DNA of 38,310 nt, taken from assembly GCA_020890945.1 (NCBI GenBank), contig JAJHPK010000068.1, forward strand, positions 1 through 38,310, given 5' to 3'. Under the pieces are notes generated by a model. That model was not told the origin of the DNA. It was given only the letters and a program-made list of their open reading frames with translations, and did not search any database. The position numbers and the translations under genes are program-made. Within the stretch, counting starts at the first letter, position 1; every line of letters starts with the position of its first letter. Positions 27,844-38,186 of this stretch are shown here, piece after piece. Source of the stretch: Nitrosomonas sp. GTDB lineage: Bacteria; Pseudomonadota; Gammaproteobacteria; Burkholderiales; Nitrosomonadaceae.

Positions 27844-29934
27844 GTGGCAAGAAAAACACCGATAGAACGTTACAGAAATATTGGCATCATGGCACATATA
27901 GATGCTGGTAAAACCACAACTACTGAACGCGTGTTGTTCTACACGGGAGTGTCTCATAAGCTCGGAGAGGTTCATGATGGTGCGGCTACAATGGACTGGA
28001 TGGAACAGGAGCAAGAAAGAGGTATTACAATTACATCGGCTGCTACGACCTGCTTTTGGAAAGGAATGGCTGGTAACTATCCCGAGCACCGAATCAATAT
28101 CATTGATACACCTGGGCACGTTGACTTTACTATTGAGGTAGAGCGTTCGTTGCGGGTTCTGGATGGTGCGTGCACAGTTTTTTGTGCTGTGGGAGGTGTT
28201 CAACCGCAAACCGAGACTGTTTGGAGACAGGCAAATAAGTATATGGTGCCGAGATTGGCGTTTGTAAATAAAATGGATCGTTCAGGCGCCAACTTTATGC
28301 GTGTTTACGAGCAAATTAAGTCTCGATTAAAAGCATCGCCAGTTCCAATTCAGTTGCCAATAGGTGCTGAAGATAAGTTTGAAGGTGTTGTGGATTTGGT
28401 AAAAATGAAAGCGGTTTATTGGGATGATGAAAGCCGCGGAATGAAATTTGAGGAGCGTGACATACCTCAGAGTCTGCAGGAAGACGCAAAAAACTGGCGA
28501 GAGAAAATGCTAGAAAGCGCAGCAGAAGCTGATGAGGACTTGATGAATAAGTACCTTGAAAGCGGTGAATTAGATGTTTCTGATATCAAAAAAGGTTTGA
28601 GAATTCGCACGATCAATAATGAAATAGTCCCTATGCTTTGCGGGACAGCTTTTAAGAATAAAGGCGTTCAGGCAATGCTGGATGCTGTTATCGACTATAT
28701 GCCTTCTCCCACCGATATTTTGGCGATAGAAGGTGAAAATGAAAATGGTCAACCAGATAAGAGAGTCGCTAATGATAGTGAACCTTTTTCGGCCTTGGCT
28801 TTTAAAATCGCAACGGATCCGTATGTAGGACAATTGATATTCTTTAGAGTATATTCTGGCGTAGTGACATCGGGAGATACTGTTTATAATCCAATTAAGG
28901 GTAAAAAAGAGCGTATTGGACGTTTGTTGCAAATGCATGCCAATCAACGCGAAGAGATTAAGGAAGTTCGGGCGGGTGATATTGCCGCTGCCGTTGGGTT
29001 GAAGGAAGTGATAACAGGGGATACGCTTTGTGATCCGCAAAAAGTGATTACGTTAGAGCGTATGGATTTTCCTGAACCGGTTATTCATGTGGCAGTTGAG
29101 CCGAAAACAAAGGCTGATCAAGAAAAAATGGGAATAGCGCTCAATAGGTTAGCGCAAGAGGATCCGTCATTCAGAGTAAGAACGGACGAGGAGTCTGGGC
29201 AAACTATTATTTCGGGAATGGGAGAGTTACATCTGGAAATTATTGTTGATCGAATGAAACGAGAATTTTCAGTTGAAGCTAATGTTGGCGCTCCTCAAGT
29301 TGCTTATCGCGAAGCAATTAGAAAATTTGTCGAAATAGAAGGAAAATTTGTTAAGCAATCTGGTGGACGCGGTCAGTATGGTCACGTTTGGCTTAAGATG
29401 GAGCCTAACGAAGCTGGTAAGGGATTTGAGTTTATAGATGAAATTAAGGGTGGTGTTGTTCCGAGGGAATATATTCCTGCTGTGGAAAAGGGCTTACTAG
29501 AAACACTTCCTAGTGGTGTGTTGGCGGGTTATCCCGTTGTAGATGTGAAAGTAACATTATTTGATGGTTCGTATCACGATGTGGATTCCAATGAAAATGC
29601 ATTCAAAATGGCGGCATCAATAGCATTTAAGGATGGAATGCGTAAAGCTAATCCGGTTTTGTTGGAGCCAATGATGGCGGTAGAAGTTGAGACACCAGAA
29701 GATTTTATGGGTAACGTTGTCGGAGATCTTTCTTCAAGGCGTGGGATCATTCAAGGTATGGAAGATGTGCCGGGGCTGAAAGTGGTTCGTGCAGAAGTGC
29801 CGTTGGCAGAGATGTTTGGTTATTCGACAGCATTAAGATCAGCAACCCAAGGTAGAGCCACTTATACGATGGAATTTAAGCATTATGCTGAAGCGCCTAA
29901 AAATGTGGCAGATGCAATCATAAATAAGAAATAG
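27844..29934 (+). CDS. fusA: Elongation factor G
   Basis: The 696-residue translocase GTPase has G1 [10 protein letters not shown] near residue 17, switch [11 protein letters not shown]4 NKMD, and the domain IV tip region with [10 protein letters not shown]. The GTG at 27844 is chosen: it gives the typical (M)[14 protein letters not shown] start and follows an AAGG ribosome site; a TTG six bases earlier is less likely. It promotes translocation and, with RRF, ribosome recycling. It is the standard third gene of the str group, 51 bases after rpsG and 38 before tuf. Confidence 0.97.
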   Translation: MARKTPIERYRNIGIMAHIDAGKTTTTERVLFYTGVSHKLGEVHDGAATMDWMEQEQERGITITSAATTCFWKGMAGNYPEHRINIIDTPGHVDFTIEVERSLRVLDGACTVFCAVGGVQPQTETVWRQANKYMVPRLAFVNKMDRSGANFMRVYEQIKSRLKASPVPIQLPIGAEDKFEGVVDLVKMKAVYWDDESRGMKFEERDIPQSLQEDAKNWREKMLESAAEADEDLMNKYLESGELDVSDIKKGLRIRTINNEIVPMLCGTAFKNKGVQAMLDAVIDYMPSPTDILAIEGENENGQPDKRVANDSEPFSALAFKIATDPYVGQLIFFRVYSGVVTSGDTVYNPIKGKKERIGRLLQMHANQREEIKEVRAGDIAAAVGLKEVITGDTLCDPQKVITLERMDFPEPVIHVAVEPKTKADQEKMGIALNRLAQEDPSFRVRTDEESGQTIISGMGELHLEIIVDRMKREFSVEANVGAPQVAYREAIRKFVEIEGKFVKQSGGRGQYGHVWLKMEPNEAGKGFEFIDEIKGGVVPREYIPAVEKGLLETLPSGVLAGYPVVDVKVTLFDGSYHDVDSNENAFKMAASIAFKDGMRKANPVLLEPMMAVEVETPEDFMGNVVGDLSSRRGIIQGMEDVPGLKVVRAEVPLAEMFGYSTALRSATQGRATYTMEFKHYAEAPKNVADAIINKK

Positions 29935-29972
29935 CTAATTTTGTATAAATAAAGAGGTATAAGGAACGGATC

Positions 29973-31163
29973 ATGGCGAAGAGTAAATTTGAGAGGTCGA
30001 AGCCACACGTGAATGTAGGGACGATAGGTCATGTGGATCATGGTAAGACGACGCTGACTGCGGCGATTACGACGATATTGACAAAGAAATTTGGTGGCGA
30101 GGCGAAGAGTTACGCGCAGATTGATTCGGCCCCAGAGGAACGAGCACGTGGTATTACAATTAACACCGCGCACGTAGAATATGAAACGGCGAATCGTCAT
30201 TACGCGCATGTGGATTGTCCTGGTCATGCGGACTATGTTAAGAATATGATTACGGGTGCTGCGCAAATGGACGGTGCTATATTGGTCGTATCGGCTGCGG
30301 ATGGCCCTATGCCACAGACACGTGAGCACATATTGCTGGCTCGTCAAGTGGGCGTTCCCTACATTATTGTTTTCATGAACAAAGCAGACATGGTGGATGA
30401 TGCGGAGTTGATCGAGTTAGTAGAAATGGAAATTCGCGAATTGTTGTCGAAATATGAATTTCCAGGCGATGACACACCGATTATCATAGGATCGGCTCTC
30501 AAGGCTTTGGAAGGAGACACAAGTGATATAGGTGAAGGTGCGATTCTGAAGTTAGCGGAAGCATTGGATAGTTATATACCACAACCGGAACGGGCAATTG
30601 ATGGAGCCTTTATTATGCCGGTGGAAGACGTTTTTTCGATTTCTGGACGCGGCACGGTGGTGACTGGTCGGGTAGAAAGAGGGATAATCAAGGTCGGTGA
30701 AGAGATCGAAATTGTTGGTATCAAACCTACGATAAAGACTGTTTGTACAGGCGTTGAGATGTTCCGTAAACTTCTTGATCAAGGACAGGCGGGTGATAAC
30801 GTAGGGATATTGCTGCGCGGTACGAAGCGTGAAGAAGTGGAGCGTGGACAAGTGTTGGCGAAACCTGGCAGTATATCGCCGCATACTAAATTTACGGCAG
30901 AGATTTATGTGTTAAGTAAAGAAGAGGGTGGTAGACATACACCGTTTTTCCCTGGGTATCGGCCGCAGTTTTATTTTAGGACGACGGACGTGACGGGAGC
31001 GATTGAATTACCTGCAGGAACTGAGATGGTGATGCCTGGAGATAATGTATCGGTGACGGTTAATTTGATCGCACCGATTGCGATGGAAGAAGGATTGCGT
31101 TTTGCGATACGTGAGGGTGGCAGAACCGTTGGTGCTGGCGTCGTTGCAAAAATTATTGAATAA
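29973..31163 (+). CDS. tuf: Elongation factor Tu
   Basis: At 396 residues EF-Tu has [16 protein letters not shown] and NKAD GTP-binding motifs and the three usual domains. It carries aminoacyl-tRNA to the ribosome. NKAD replaces the NKCD of E. coli, a natural variant. Its codon choice (Thr ACG, Ala GCG in the first 60 codons) differs from the AT-ending neighbours, which fits gene conversion with a second tuf copy elsewhere; that copy is not in the window. It follows fusA by 38 bases with an AAGGA ribosome site. Confidence 0.97.
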   Translation: MAKSKFERSKPHVNVGTIGHVDHGKTTLTAAITTILTKKFGGEAKSYAQIDSAPEERARGITINTAHVEYETANRHYAHVDCPGHADYVKNMITGAAQMDGAILVVSAADGPMPQTREHILLARQVGVPYIIVFMNKADMVDDAELIELVEMEIRELLSKYEFPGDDTPIIIGSALKALEGDTSDIGEGAILKLAEALDSYIPQPERAIDGAFIMPVEDVFSISGRGTVVTGRVERGIIKVGEEIEIVGIKPTIKTVCTGVEMFRKLLDQGQAGDNVGILLRGTKREEVERGQVLAKPGSISPHTKFTAEIYVLSKEEGGRHTPFFPGYRPQFYFRTTDVTGAIELPAGTEMVMPGDNVSVTVNLIAPIAMEEGLRFAIREGGRTVGAGVVAKIIE

Positions 31164-31234
31164 ATTTTTCTACATAAATTTTATCTAGTGTTAAGTGTAT
31201 AGAGTCAATTGAATTGGGATACTTAAATTAGTAT

Positions 31235-31543
31235 ATGCAAAATCAGAAAATAAGAATTCGTCTCAAAGCTTTTGATTATCGTCTCATTGATAAGTCGGCA
31301 TTGGAGATTGTTGAAACTGCAAAACGAACTGGAGCAGTTGTTAAAGGCCCGGTTCCATTACCTACTCGAATAGAACGTTTTGACGTTTTGCGCTCTCCGC
31401 ATGTTAATAAAACCTCGCGTGATCAATTTGAAATTAGAACGCACTTGAGATTAATGGACATCATTGATCCTACTGACAAAACGGTAGATGCTTTAATGAA
31501 ATTGGATTTGCCAGCCGGTGTAGATGTAGAAATTAAATTATAG
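31235..31543 (+). CDS. rpsJ: 30S ribosomal protein S10
   Basis: The 102-residue S10 (NusE) is complete, with [14 protein letters not shown] at the start and the [12 protein letters not shown] loop. It is a 30S head protein and also part of the Nus antitermination complex. It opens the S10 cluster. Only 71 bases separate it from tuf, too short for the long L4-responsive leader known in E. coli, so it is probably read from the upstream promoter. Confidence 0.97.
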   Translation: MQNQKIRIRLKAFDYRLIDKSALEIVETAKRTGAVVKGPVPLPTRIERFDVLRSPHVNKTSRDQFEIRTHLRLMDIIDPTDKTVDALMKLDLPAGVDVEIKL

Positions 31544-31617
31544 AATTTAAATAATCGCTATAAAAAGAAATCGATGATGCTAATTAGATTAATCTATTGA
31601 AATTAGAAGATAAGAAA

Positions 31618-32265
31618 ATGAGTCTGGGATTAATTGGTGAGAAAGTTGGAATGACGCGAATATTTTCTGAAGCAGGAAATAGTTTTCCTGTTACTGTCAT
31701 AGATGTTTCAAATAATCGTGTGACTCAGGTCCGAAGTAAAGAAAGCGATGGGTACGTCGCAGTTCAATTGGCTTTTGGACGAGGCAAGTCTAGTCGATCT
31801 ACTAAATCTATTCAAGGGCATTACGCGAAGGCAGGCGTTGAAATAGGAAGTACTCTAAAAGAATTTCGAATGGATGGTAGTCAAGAGTTGGATTCATTGG
31901 CCATCGGTCAGTTAATGAATATTAATGAGACATTCAAGGTAGGACAAAAAGTTGATGTGACTGGAATATCTATAGGTAAAGGTTATGCGGGGGTTATAAA
32001 GCGCCATAATTTTTCGTCTAACAGAGCCAGTCACGGAAACTCTAAGGCGCATAAAAAACCAGGATCTATCGGGATGGCCCAAGATCCCGGACGAGTTTTT
32101 CCCGGAAAACGTATGTCGGGACATTTAGGTAATGTGAAAAAAACGATACAAAATCTTGAGATTTTAAAAATAGATAGTGAGAGAAATCTACTATTGATTA
32201 AGGGAGCGATACCAGGGCACAAAGGTGGCTGTGTTGTGGTGAGGCCGAGCGTAAAAGCTGTATAG
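31618..32265 (+). CDS. rplC: 50S ribosomal protein L3
   Basis: The 215-residue L3 starts at the ATG at 31618 ([16 protein letters not shown]); an in-frame TTG 21 bases earlier only adds a non-family extension. The long loop with [16 protein letters not shown] reaches the peptidyl transferase centre; its glutamine lies in the segment methylated by PrmB in other proteobacteria. It binds 23S rRNA early in 50S assembly. Confidence 0.96.
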   Translation: MSLGLIGEKVGMTRIFSEAGNSFPVTVIDVSNNRVTQVRSKESDGYVAVQLAFGRGKSSRSTKSIQGHYAKAGVEIGSTLKEFRMDGSQELDSLAIGQLMNINETFKVGQKVDVTGISIGKGYAGVIKRHNFSSNRASHGNSKAHKKPGSIGMAQDPGRVFPGKRMSGHLGNVKKTIQNLEILKIDSERNLLLIKGAIPGHKGGCVVVRPSVKAV

Positions 32266-32318
32266 TCGTAAAGCGTTATAACCAATAAAAAATTGAGTAG
32301 TGATAAGGTATATAAATA

Positions 32319-32936
32319 ATGGAACTCAGGCTTCTCAATAAAGAGAATCAATCTGCTAATGTTGTTGTATCGGATGCTCTTTTTAACAAAGATTACAATG
32401 AGGGACTTGTCCATCAGTTGGTAACTTCTTACTTGTCAAATGCCCGTTTAGGTACTAGAGCGCAAAAAGGAAGATCTGATATAGCAAAGTCGACTAAAAA
32501 GCCCTGGAGACAAAAAGGTACGGGTAGAGCTCGTGCAGGTATGGCTTCGAGTCCACTTTGGCGAGGCGGCGGGAAAATATTTCCCAATAGTCCGGCTGAG
32601 AATTTCAAGAAAAAAATTAATAAGAAGATGTATAAGATTGGCATGTGTATCATTCTATCTCAGCTTATTAGGGATGAAAGGTTATTAGTCATTGACGAGT
32701 TTTCTGTTGCGACTCATAAAACTAAAGAATTAATTGATAAACTCAAAAAAAATGAATTGAGCAAAGTCCTTATTGTTACTCATGAATTAGATGACAATTT
32801 GTATTTGTCATCCAGAAATATTCCGGATGTTTGGATTACAGAGCCCAGTTATGTAGATCCGGTAAGTTTGTTGAAATTTGACAAAACCCTTGTAACATTG
32901 CAGGGAATAAAAAAATTTGAGGAAATTCTTTCATGA
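32319..32936 (+). CDS. rplD: 50S ribosomal protein L4
   Basis: At 205 residues L4 shows the exit-tunnel loop with [14 protein letters not shown] and SPLWRGGG. In gammaproteobacteria L4 also represses the S10 operon through its leader; no such leader is visible here. Its last codons overlap the rplW start (ATGA), indicating coupled translation. Codon use is AT-ending. Confidence 0.96.
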   Translation: MELRLLNKENQSANVVVSDALFNKDYNEGLVHQLVTSYLSNARLGTRAQKGRSDIAKSTKKPWRQKGTGRARAGMASSPLWRGGGKIFPNSPAENFKKKINKKMYKIGMCIILSQLIRDERLLVIDEFSVATHKTKELIDKLKKNELSKVLIVTHELDDNLYLSSRNIPDVWITEPSYVDPVSLLKFDKTLVTLQGIKKFEEILS

Positions 32937-33268
32937 AGGATACACATTTAGAAAGCGAGAGATTATTAAAGATAATATTGTCTCCTCATGTATCGGAAAA
33001 ATCTACTTTTTTGGGCGAGAAACATAATCAAACAGTATTTCGTGTGATAGTAGATGCAAGTAAAAATGAAATAAAATCTGCAGTGGAATTGTTATGGAAA
33101 GAGCAAAAAATTGAAGTTGAAAAAGTTACGACGATTAATGTAAAAGGTAAAAGTAAAAGATTTGGTCGTTTTATGGGCAAGAGAAAGGATTGGAAAAAAG
33201 CTATTGTCAGTATTAAAAATGGTCAAGATCTAAATTTTGCCAATTTCACAAATGTAGAGATTAAGTAA
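32933..33268 (+). CDS. rplW: 50S ribosomal protein L23
   Basis: The 111-residue L23 sits at the tunnel exit and is a docking site for trigger factor and SRP. It has SPHVSEKST near the N-terminus and the [19 protein letters not shown] loop. It is about 10 residues longer at the N-terminus than E. coli L23. The start overlaps the rplD stop by four bases. Confidence 0.95.
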   Translation: MKDTHLESERLLKIILSPHVSEKSTFLGEKHNQTVFRVIVDASKNEIKSAVELLWKEQKIEVEKVTTINVKGKSKRFGRFMGKRKDWKKAIVSIKNGQDLNFANFTNVEIK

Positions 33269-33269
33269 T

Positions 33270-34103
33270 ATGGCATTAGTTAAATTGAGACCAACGTCAC
33301 CTGGTCGGCGATCAGTCGTAAGGGTTATTAATGAAGAGTTGCATAAAGGATCTCCTCATAAGGCTCTAGTTGAAAGTCAATCTAAAACGGCTGGGCGTAA
33401 TAATTATGGGCGTATCACCACACGTCATCGTGGAGGTGGTCATAAGCAGCATTATCGAATTATTGATTTTAAAAGAAATAAAACCGAAATTTTAGGAACT
33501 GTTGAGCGTAAAGAGTATGATCCAAATCGAACGGCAGCAATCGCTTTGATATGCTATAAAGATGGTGAAAGAAGATATATTATTTTGCCTAAAGGATTGA
33601 ATGTCGGAGACCAAATTTCTAGTGGTGACCATGCAGAAATAAAACCTGGTAATGCTTTACCATTGCGAAGCATCCCAGTTGGCACAATCGTACACTGTGT
33701 TGAGTTACAGCCTGGCAAAGGTGCACAACTAGCACGATCGGCTGGAACGTCAGTGCAGTTACAAGCTCGCGAAGGTAGTTATGCGCAGCTTAAACTTCGG
33801 TCGGGAGAGATTCGAAAAGTTCATGTTAATTGCTATGCAACCATTGGTGAAGTTGGAAATGCGGAACATAATTTGAGATCTATTGGAAAGGCTGGTGCTG
33901 TAAGATGGCGAGGAATTCGCCCAACGGTTAGAGGTGTTGCCATGAATCCTATTGATCATCCTCATGGTGGGGGGGAAGGTAGAACTTCTGCCGGTAGACA
34001 CCCTGTTAGTCCTTGGGGTGTGCCAGCAAAAGGTTATAGGACGCGCAAAAATAAAAGAACAGAAACTATGATAGTTCGTCGCAGATATTCTAAAAAAGGA
34101 TAA
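33270..34103 (+). CDS. rplB: 50S ribosomal protein L2
   Basis: This 277-residue protein has the L2 marks: KPTSPGRR-like start, [18 protein letters not shown] and the C-terminal HPHGGGEGR loop whose histidine lies near the peptidyl transferase centre. It binds 23S rRNA and helps subunit joining. It begins one base after the rplW stop. Confidence 0.97.
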   Translation: MALVKLRPTSPGRRSVVRVINEELHKGSPHKALVESQSKTAGRNNYGRITTRHRGGGHKQHYRIIDFKRNKTEILGTVERKEYDPNRTAAIALICYKDGERRYIILPKGLNVGDQISSGDHAEIKPGNALPLRSIPVGTIVHCVELQPGKGAQLARSAGTSVQLQAREGSYAQLKLRSGEIRKVHVNCYATIGEVGNAEHNLRSIGKAGAVRWRGIRPTVRGVAMNPIDHPHGGGEGRTSAGRHPVSPWGVPAKGYRTRKNKRTETMIVRRRYSKKG

Positions 34104-34109
34104 CCATAA

Positions 34110-34388
34110 ATGCCTCGTTCAGTAAAAAAAGGACCTTATGTTGATGCTCATTTGTTCAATAAGATAAGGAAGGCTCAAGAAACGAGCGATAAGCGTCCAA
34201 TTAAAACTTGGTCACGCCGTTCTACGATTCTTCCGGATTTTATTGGACTTACAGTGTCGGTGCATAATGGAAAACAACATATTCCAGTTTTTGTCACTGA
34301 AAATATGGTTGGACATAAGTTTGGTGAATTTTCCTTAACGCGTACCTTTAAAGGACATGCTGGCGATAAAAAAGCGACAGCTAAATAA
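34110..34388 (+). CDS. rpsS: 30S ribosomal protein S19
   Basis: The 92-residue S19 ([15 protein letters not shown], with TWSRRSTI and [13 protein letters not shown]) forms part of the 30S head with S13. Spacing to rplB is 6 bases; rplV follows after 13 bases. Length is normal. Confidence 0.97.
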   Translation: MPRSVKKGPYVDAHLFNKIRKAQETSDKRPIKTWSRRSTILPDFIGLTVSVHNGKQHIPVFVTENMVGHKFGEFSLTRTFKGHAGDKKATAK

Positions 34389-34401
34389 GACAGAGACGGC
34401 A

Positions 34402-34767
34402 ATGGAAACAACAGCGATTTTAAAAGGTGTTCGTTTATCAGCACAAAAAGGGCGTTTAGTGGCTGATCAAATTAGAGGCCTTTCGGTTGAAAACGCCTTA
34501 AGTATCTTAAAATTTAGCCCTAAAAAAGGCTCCGCTATTATTAAAAAGCTTTTAGATTCGGCTATAGCAAATGCTGAACACAACGATGGCGCAGATATTG
34601 ACGAACTAAAAATTTCTAAAATATTGGTAGATCGAGGCACTTTGATGAAAAGAACAAGTGCTCGTGCAAAAGGAAGAGGTAATAGAATCACAAAGCCTAC
34701 CTGTCATATTGAATTAACAGTAAGCGATGATAGTGATATGAATCGTGCTAAAAAGGGTGTTAGCTGA
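34402..34767 (+). CDS. rplV: 50S ribosomal protein L22
   Basis: The start is the ATG at 34402, giving [18 protein letters not shown] and 121 residues; an upstream in-frame start inside rpsS would add a non-family extension. The tunnel hairpin is recognisable at [13 protein letters not shown]. The final A of its TGA stop is the A of the rpsC ATG (1-base overlap, TGATG), a coupling signal. Slightly longer than E. coli L22 (110). Confidence 0.96.
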   Translation: METTAILKGVRLSAQKGRLVADQIRGLSVENALSILKFSPKKGSAIIKKLLDSAIANAEHNDGADIDELKISKILVDRGTLMKRTSARAKGRGNRITKPTCHIELTVSDDSDMNRAKKGVS

Positions 34768-35618
34768 TGGGTCAAAAAATTAATCCGGTTGGATTTCGAT
34801 TGTCAGTACAAAAAAATTGGCTATCGAGATGGTATGCAAACAGCAATAACTTTTCTACTATGCTGAATGAAGACATTAAAGTCAGAGCATTTTTGAGTGA
34901 AAAATTAAAAAATGCATCGGTCGGTAAGGTATTGATAGAAAGACCATCAAAAAATGCAAGAATCACTATTTTTAGTTCTCGACCTGGTATTGTGATAGGA
35001 AAAAAGGGCGAAGATATTGAAATTCTGAGATCAGAATTGCAAAAAAGAATGGGTATTCCTGTTCATGTCAATATAGAAGAAATACGAAAACCCGAATTAG
35101 ATGCGCAGCTTATCGCGGATAACATAGCACAACAATTAGAGAAAAGAATTATGTTTCGCCGTGCTATGAAACGTGCTATGCAAAATGCAATGAGATTAGG
35201 TGCGCAAGGAATAAAGATTATGAGTTCTGGTAGATTAAACGGAATTGAGATTGCCCGAACTGAGTGGTATAGAGAAGGGAGAGTTCCTTTGCATACGCTG
35301 CGAGCCGATTTAGATTATGCAACCTCTGAGGCTCATACAACCTACGGAATTATTGGGATAAAAGTTTGGATTTTTAAAGGTGAAATTTTAGGTAGAGATG
35401 ATTTTGCTTCTCAAAATGTTTCATTACTCGATAATGAGAAAAAGAAAGCATTTAAAAAACCTACTTCACAAGTTTATAGTAAATCAAATGCTGGAAATTT
35501 AAAGAATTCATCAGATATTGATGCTGTTCCTATTAGTGAAAAACAAGATGAGATCAGTGAAAAGTCAAAAAAACAATTAAGTTCTGGGGATAAGAATGCT
35601 TCAACCAGCTCGAACTAA
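34767..35618 (+). CDS. rpsC: 30S ribosomal protein S3 with long C-terminal tail
   Basis: S3 has 283 residues against 233 in E. coli. Residues 1-210 are normal, with the KH-domain motif [14 protein letters not shown] and the C-terminal [11 protein letters not shown]. The remaining 70 or so residues form a low-complexity, lysine/serine-rich tail, as seen in other betaproteobacterial S3 proteins but with no known role. S3 lines the mRNA entry tunnel and has helicase activity with S4. The tail region overlaps the start of rplP by 23 bases. Confidence 0.96.
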   Translation: MGQKINPVGFRLSVQKNWLSRWYANSNNFSTMLNEDIKVRAFLSEKLKNASVGKVLIERPSKNARITIFSSRPGIVIGKKGEDIEILRSELQKRMGIPVHVNIEEIRKPELDAQLIADNIAQQLEKRIMFRRAMKRAMQNAMRLGAQGIKIMSSGRLNGIEIARTEWYREGRVPLHTLRADLDYATSEAHTTYGIIGIKVWIFKGEILGRDDFASQNVSLLDNEKKKAFKKPTSQVYSKSNAGNLKNSSDIDAVPISEKQDEISEKSKKQLSSGDKNASTSSN

Positions 35619-36012
35619 ATTTAGAAAACAGCAAAAGGGTAGAAACACTGGAGTTGCTACTCGTGCTACAAAAGTCAGTTTTGGTGAATTCGGCCTTAAA
35701 GCAACAGAAAGAGGACGAATAACTGCCAGGCAGATTGAGGCTGCTCGTCGTGCCATGACTCGGTACATAAAAAGAGGTGGACGTATTTGGATTAGAATTT
35801 TTCCAGACAAACCTATTTCGAGTAAACCTGCTGAGGTAAGGATGGGTAATGGGAAAGGAAATCCAGAATACTATGTTGCTGAAATTAAACCAGGCAAAAT
35901 GCTCTATGAAATGGATGGAGTTAACGAAGAATTGGCACGAGAAGCGTTTAGACTAGCTGCGGCTAAATTACCTATTAAAACAACATTTATGATCAGACAA
36001 CTTGGTGGATAA
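35596..36012 (+). CDS. rplP: 50S ribosomal protein L16
   Basis: At 138 residues L16 is complete: [16 protein letters not shown] at the start, [17 protein letters not shown] and [15 protein letters not shown] in the middle. It binds near the A site and is needed for late 50S maturation. The ATG at 35596 lies inside rpsC; the conserved start leaves no doubt about it. Confidence 0.97.
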   Translation: MLQPARTKFRKQQKGRNTGVATRATKVSFGEFGLKATERGRITARQIEAARRAMTRYIKRGGRIWIRIFPDKPISSKPAEVRMGNGKGNPEYYVAEIKPGKMLYEMDGVNEELAREAFRLAAAKLPIKTTFMIRQLGG

Positions 36013-36020
36013 CATTCATA

Positions 36021-36221
36021 ATGAAAGCTGCTGAATTAAGAAATAAAGAGATACCTGAACTCAATAAGGAACTTATCTCATTACTAAAAACGCATTTTGT
36101 GTTAAGAATGCAATTGGCAACGCAACAGCTATCAAATAACACAAAAATTAAAATGATAAAAAAAGATATTGCTAGAGTAAAAACTGTTATTACTGAAAAA
36201 ACTAAAAACCATGACAACTGA
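36021..36221 (+). CDS. rpmC: 50S ribosomal protein L29
   Basis: The 66-residue two-helix protein starts MKAAELRNK and has the helix-loop-helix of L29 near the tunnel exit. It overlaps rpsQ by 11 bases. It is small but in its expected place between rplP and rpsQ, which supports the call. Confidence 0.95.
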   Translation: MKAAELRNKEIPELNKELISLLKTHFVLRMQLATQQLSNNTKIKMIKKDIARVKTVITEKTKNHDN

Positions 36222-36480
36222 AAAACTTCATCGTACATTAAACGGCAAAGTTACTAGCGATAAGATGACTAAAACTGTCACGGTATTAGTTGAGAGAAAG
36301 TTGAAGCATCCACTTTATGGAAAATATATTGTGCGCTCTAAAAAATATCATGCACACGTGGATGAAGATGGCCAATATGGTATTGGTGATAGCGTTATTA
36401 TTGAAGAATGTAAACCTATTTCAAAAACTAAAGCATGGAAGGTAGTGGGTTTATTAAATAAATCAGGTATTCATAGTTGA
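36211..36480 (+). CDS. rpsQ: 30S ribosomal protein S17
   Basis: The 89-residue OB-fold protein shows [20 protein letters not shown] and KKYHAHVDE, both standard in S17, a primary 16S rRNA binder. It is the last gene of the S10 cluster; 67 bases follow before rplN. Confidence 0.96.
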   Translation: MTTEKLHRTLNGKVTSDKMTKTVTVLVERKLKHPLYGKYIVRSKKYHAHVDEDGQYGIGDSVIIEECKPISKTKAWKVVGLLNKSGIHS

Positions 36481-36496
36481 CTTTTGATTTGTTTAT

Positions 36497-36523
36497 CCAA
36501 TTTGAATTGGTTTGATTGTTTTT
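36497..36523 (+). terminator. Short inverted repeat and T-tract at the S10/spc junction
   Basis: CCAA and TTGG arms (within the near-palindrome at 36497-36510) are followed a few bases later by a T-run at 36519-36523. It could be a weak terminator or RNA processing site separating the S10 and spc groups. The stem is short, so read-through is expected. Confidence 0.3.
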
Positions 36524-36547
36524 AATTGAGAAATTAAGAGTTACTAT

Positions 36548-36916
36548 ATGATCCAGATGCAAACAATATTAAAAGTCGCTGATAATACTGGCGCAAAGTC
36601 TATTATGTGCATAAAAGTTCTCGGGGGCTCTAAGAAACAATATGCTGAGATAGGTGATGTGATTAAAGTCAGTATAAAAGACGCTGCACCGCGTGGACGC
36701 GTTAAGAAAGGTGAAGTTTATAATGCGGTAATTGTTAGAACCGCCAAGGGTGTAAGACGTATAGATGGATCTTTATTAAAGTTTGATGATAATGCTGCAG
36801 TTTTATTGAATAATAAATTAGAGCCAATCGGAACACGTATATTTGGACCAGTTACTAGAGAATTACGAAATGCACGTTTTATGAAAATTGTTTCTCTGGC
36901 ACCTGAAGTTTTGTAA
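36548..36916 (+). CDS. rplN: 50S ribosomal protein L14
   Basis: At 122 residues L14 has [18 protein letters not shown] and the GPVTRELR end. It contacts 16S rRNA at bridge B8 and is the target of RsfS silencing. It opens the spc cluster; 17 bases separate it from rplX. Confidence 0.97.
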   Translation: MIQMQTILKVADNTGAKSIMCIKVLGGSKKQYAEIGDVIKVSIKDAAPRGRVKKGEVYNAVIVRTAKGVRRIDGSLLKFDDNAAVLLNNKLEPIGTRIFGPVTRELRNARFMKIVSLAPEVL

Positions 36917-36933
36917 CGATATATAAAGAAGCT

Positions 36934-37257
36934 ATGAAAAAATTGAAAAAAGGTGATGACGTAATCGTTCTTTCTGGGAAGGATAAAGGAAAAAGAGGTT
37001 CGATTATTAAAGTAAATAGTGATGATTATGTCGTAGTACAAGGAGTGAATTTGGTAAAAAAACATCAAAAACCGAATCCTTCCAGTGGTGCGCAGGGCGG
37101 AATCATCGATAAAGAGATGCCTATTCATATTTCGAATCTCGCTATTTATAATTTTTCTTCAAAAAAAGCTGATCGTGTTGGTTTTAAGATTAATGAAAAC
37201 AAAGAAAAGATTCGAATTTATAAATCATCTGGTGAAATGATTGGAACGCAATCTTAA
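36934..37257 (+). CDS. rplX: 50S ribosomal protein L24
   Basis: The 107-residue protein shows the KOW motif (KGDDVIVLSGKDKGKRG) and a C-terminal basic region. L24 is one of the two assembly initiators of the 50S subunit. Length is normal. It lies in its standard place between rplN and rplE. Confidence 0.96.
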   Translation: MKKLKKGDDVIVLSGKDKGKRGSIIKVNSDDYVVVQGVNLVKKHQKPNPSSGAQGGIIDKEMPIHISNLAIYNFSSKKADRVGFKINENKEKIRIYKSSGEMIGTQS

Positions 37258-37284
37258 CGATCAGATTTAATTTTTCCATAATAT

Positions 37285-37827
37285 ATGACTACTCGCTTAC
37301 AAGAATTTTATCGTCAAACTGTTACGAAGCAGTTGATTGAACAGTTTAAATACAAAAGTGTGATGGAAGTTCCTAAAATCACCAAGATAACTCTTAATAT
37401 AGGATTAGGGGAAGCGACAACAGACAAAAAAGTTGTTGAGCTTGCTTTGGGTGATTTGAAAAAAATAGCAGGTCAACAACCTGTTGTTACTAGAGCAAAA
37501 AAATCAATTGCTACTTTTAAAGTAAGGGATGGTTATCCGATTGGTTGTATGGTTACATTGCGTCGAAAAAGAATGTATGAGTTTCTTGATAGACTCATAA
37601 CAATTGCTATTCCAAGAATTAGAGATTTTCGTGGTATTTCAGGAAAATCCTTTGATGGTAGAGGGAATTATAATATGGGTATTAAAGAGCAAATTATATT
37701 TCCTGAGATTGAGTATGATAAAATAGACGCTCTAAGAGGTATGAATATTTCGATAACGACGACAGCAAAGAGTGATAGCGAAGCTAAAGCATTGCTCTCT
37801 GCGTTCAGTTTTCCGTTTAAAAATTGA
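37285..37827 (+). CDS. rplE: 50S ribosomal protein L5
   Basis: The 180-residue L5 ([10 protein letters not shown] near residue 36, [34 protein letters not shown]) binds 5S rRNA and contacts P-site tRNA. The 27-base spacing to rplX and 7-base spacing to rpsN are tight, as usual. Confidence 0.97.
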   Translation: MTTRLQEFYRQTVTKQLIEQFKYKSVMEVPKITKITLNIGLGEATTDKKVVELALGDLKKIAGQQPVVTRAKKSIATFKVRDGYPIGCMVTLRRKRMYEFLDRLITIAIPRIRDFRGISGKSFDGRGNYNMGIKEQIIFPEIEYDKIDALRGMNISITTTAKSDSEAKALLSAFSFPFKN

Positions 37828-37834
37828 GAATAAG

Positions 37835-38140
37835 ATGGCTAAACTGGCTATTACAAATAGAAATTTAAAACGACAAAAAATTGTTGCTAAGTATCAATCT
37901 TTGCGTAAATCACTTCTTGAAAAAATAAATAATCTTAATCTTGAAGACAAAGAAAGATTTGAGGCTAGATTAAGTTTGCAAAAACTACCAAGAGATTCTA
38001 GTCCTGTACGTATAAGAAATAGATGTACATTGACAGGAAGACCACGCGGTGTTTATTCTAAGTTTGGATTAGGTCGAAGCAAACTTAGAGATATCGCGAT
38101 GAGTGGGAAAATTCCAGGAATCATCAAAGCAAGTTGGTAA
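37835..38140 (+). CDS. rpsN: 30S ribosomal protein S14 (zinc-independent type)
   Basis: The ATG at 37835 gives 101 residues (MAKLAITNRNLKRQK). It is the long form without the four zinc-binding cysteines, as in most proteobacteria; the C-terminal RNRCTLTGRPRGVYSKF block is conserved. An in-frame start inside rplE would add a foreign extension. Confidence 0.96.
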   Translation: MAKLAITNRNLKRQKIVAKYQSLRKSLLEKINNLNLEDKERFEARLSLQKLPRDSSPVRIRNRCTLTGRPRGVYSKFGLGRSKLRDIAMSGKIPGIIKASW

Positions 38141-38186
38141 CTTTTAACAAGTCGAATTGATAAATAATAGGGTGTGAAAAAATAGT

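Noticed and set aside
29883-30347. A 154-codon antisense open frame over tuf, and similar ones over gyrA, fusA and rplC
   Set aside because: They lie opposite strongly conserved genes and show no family motifs; they are shadows of sense codon use.
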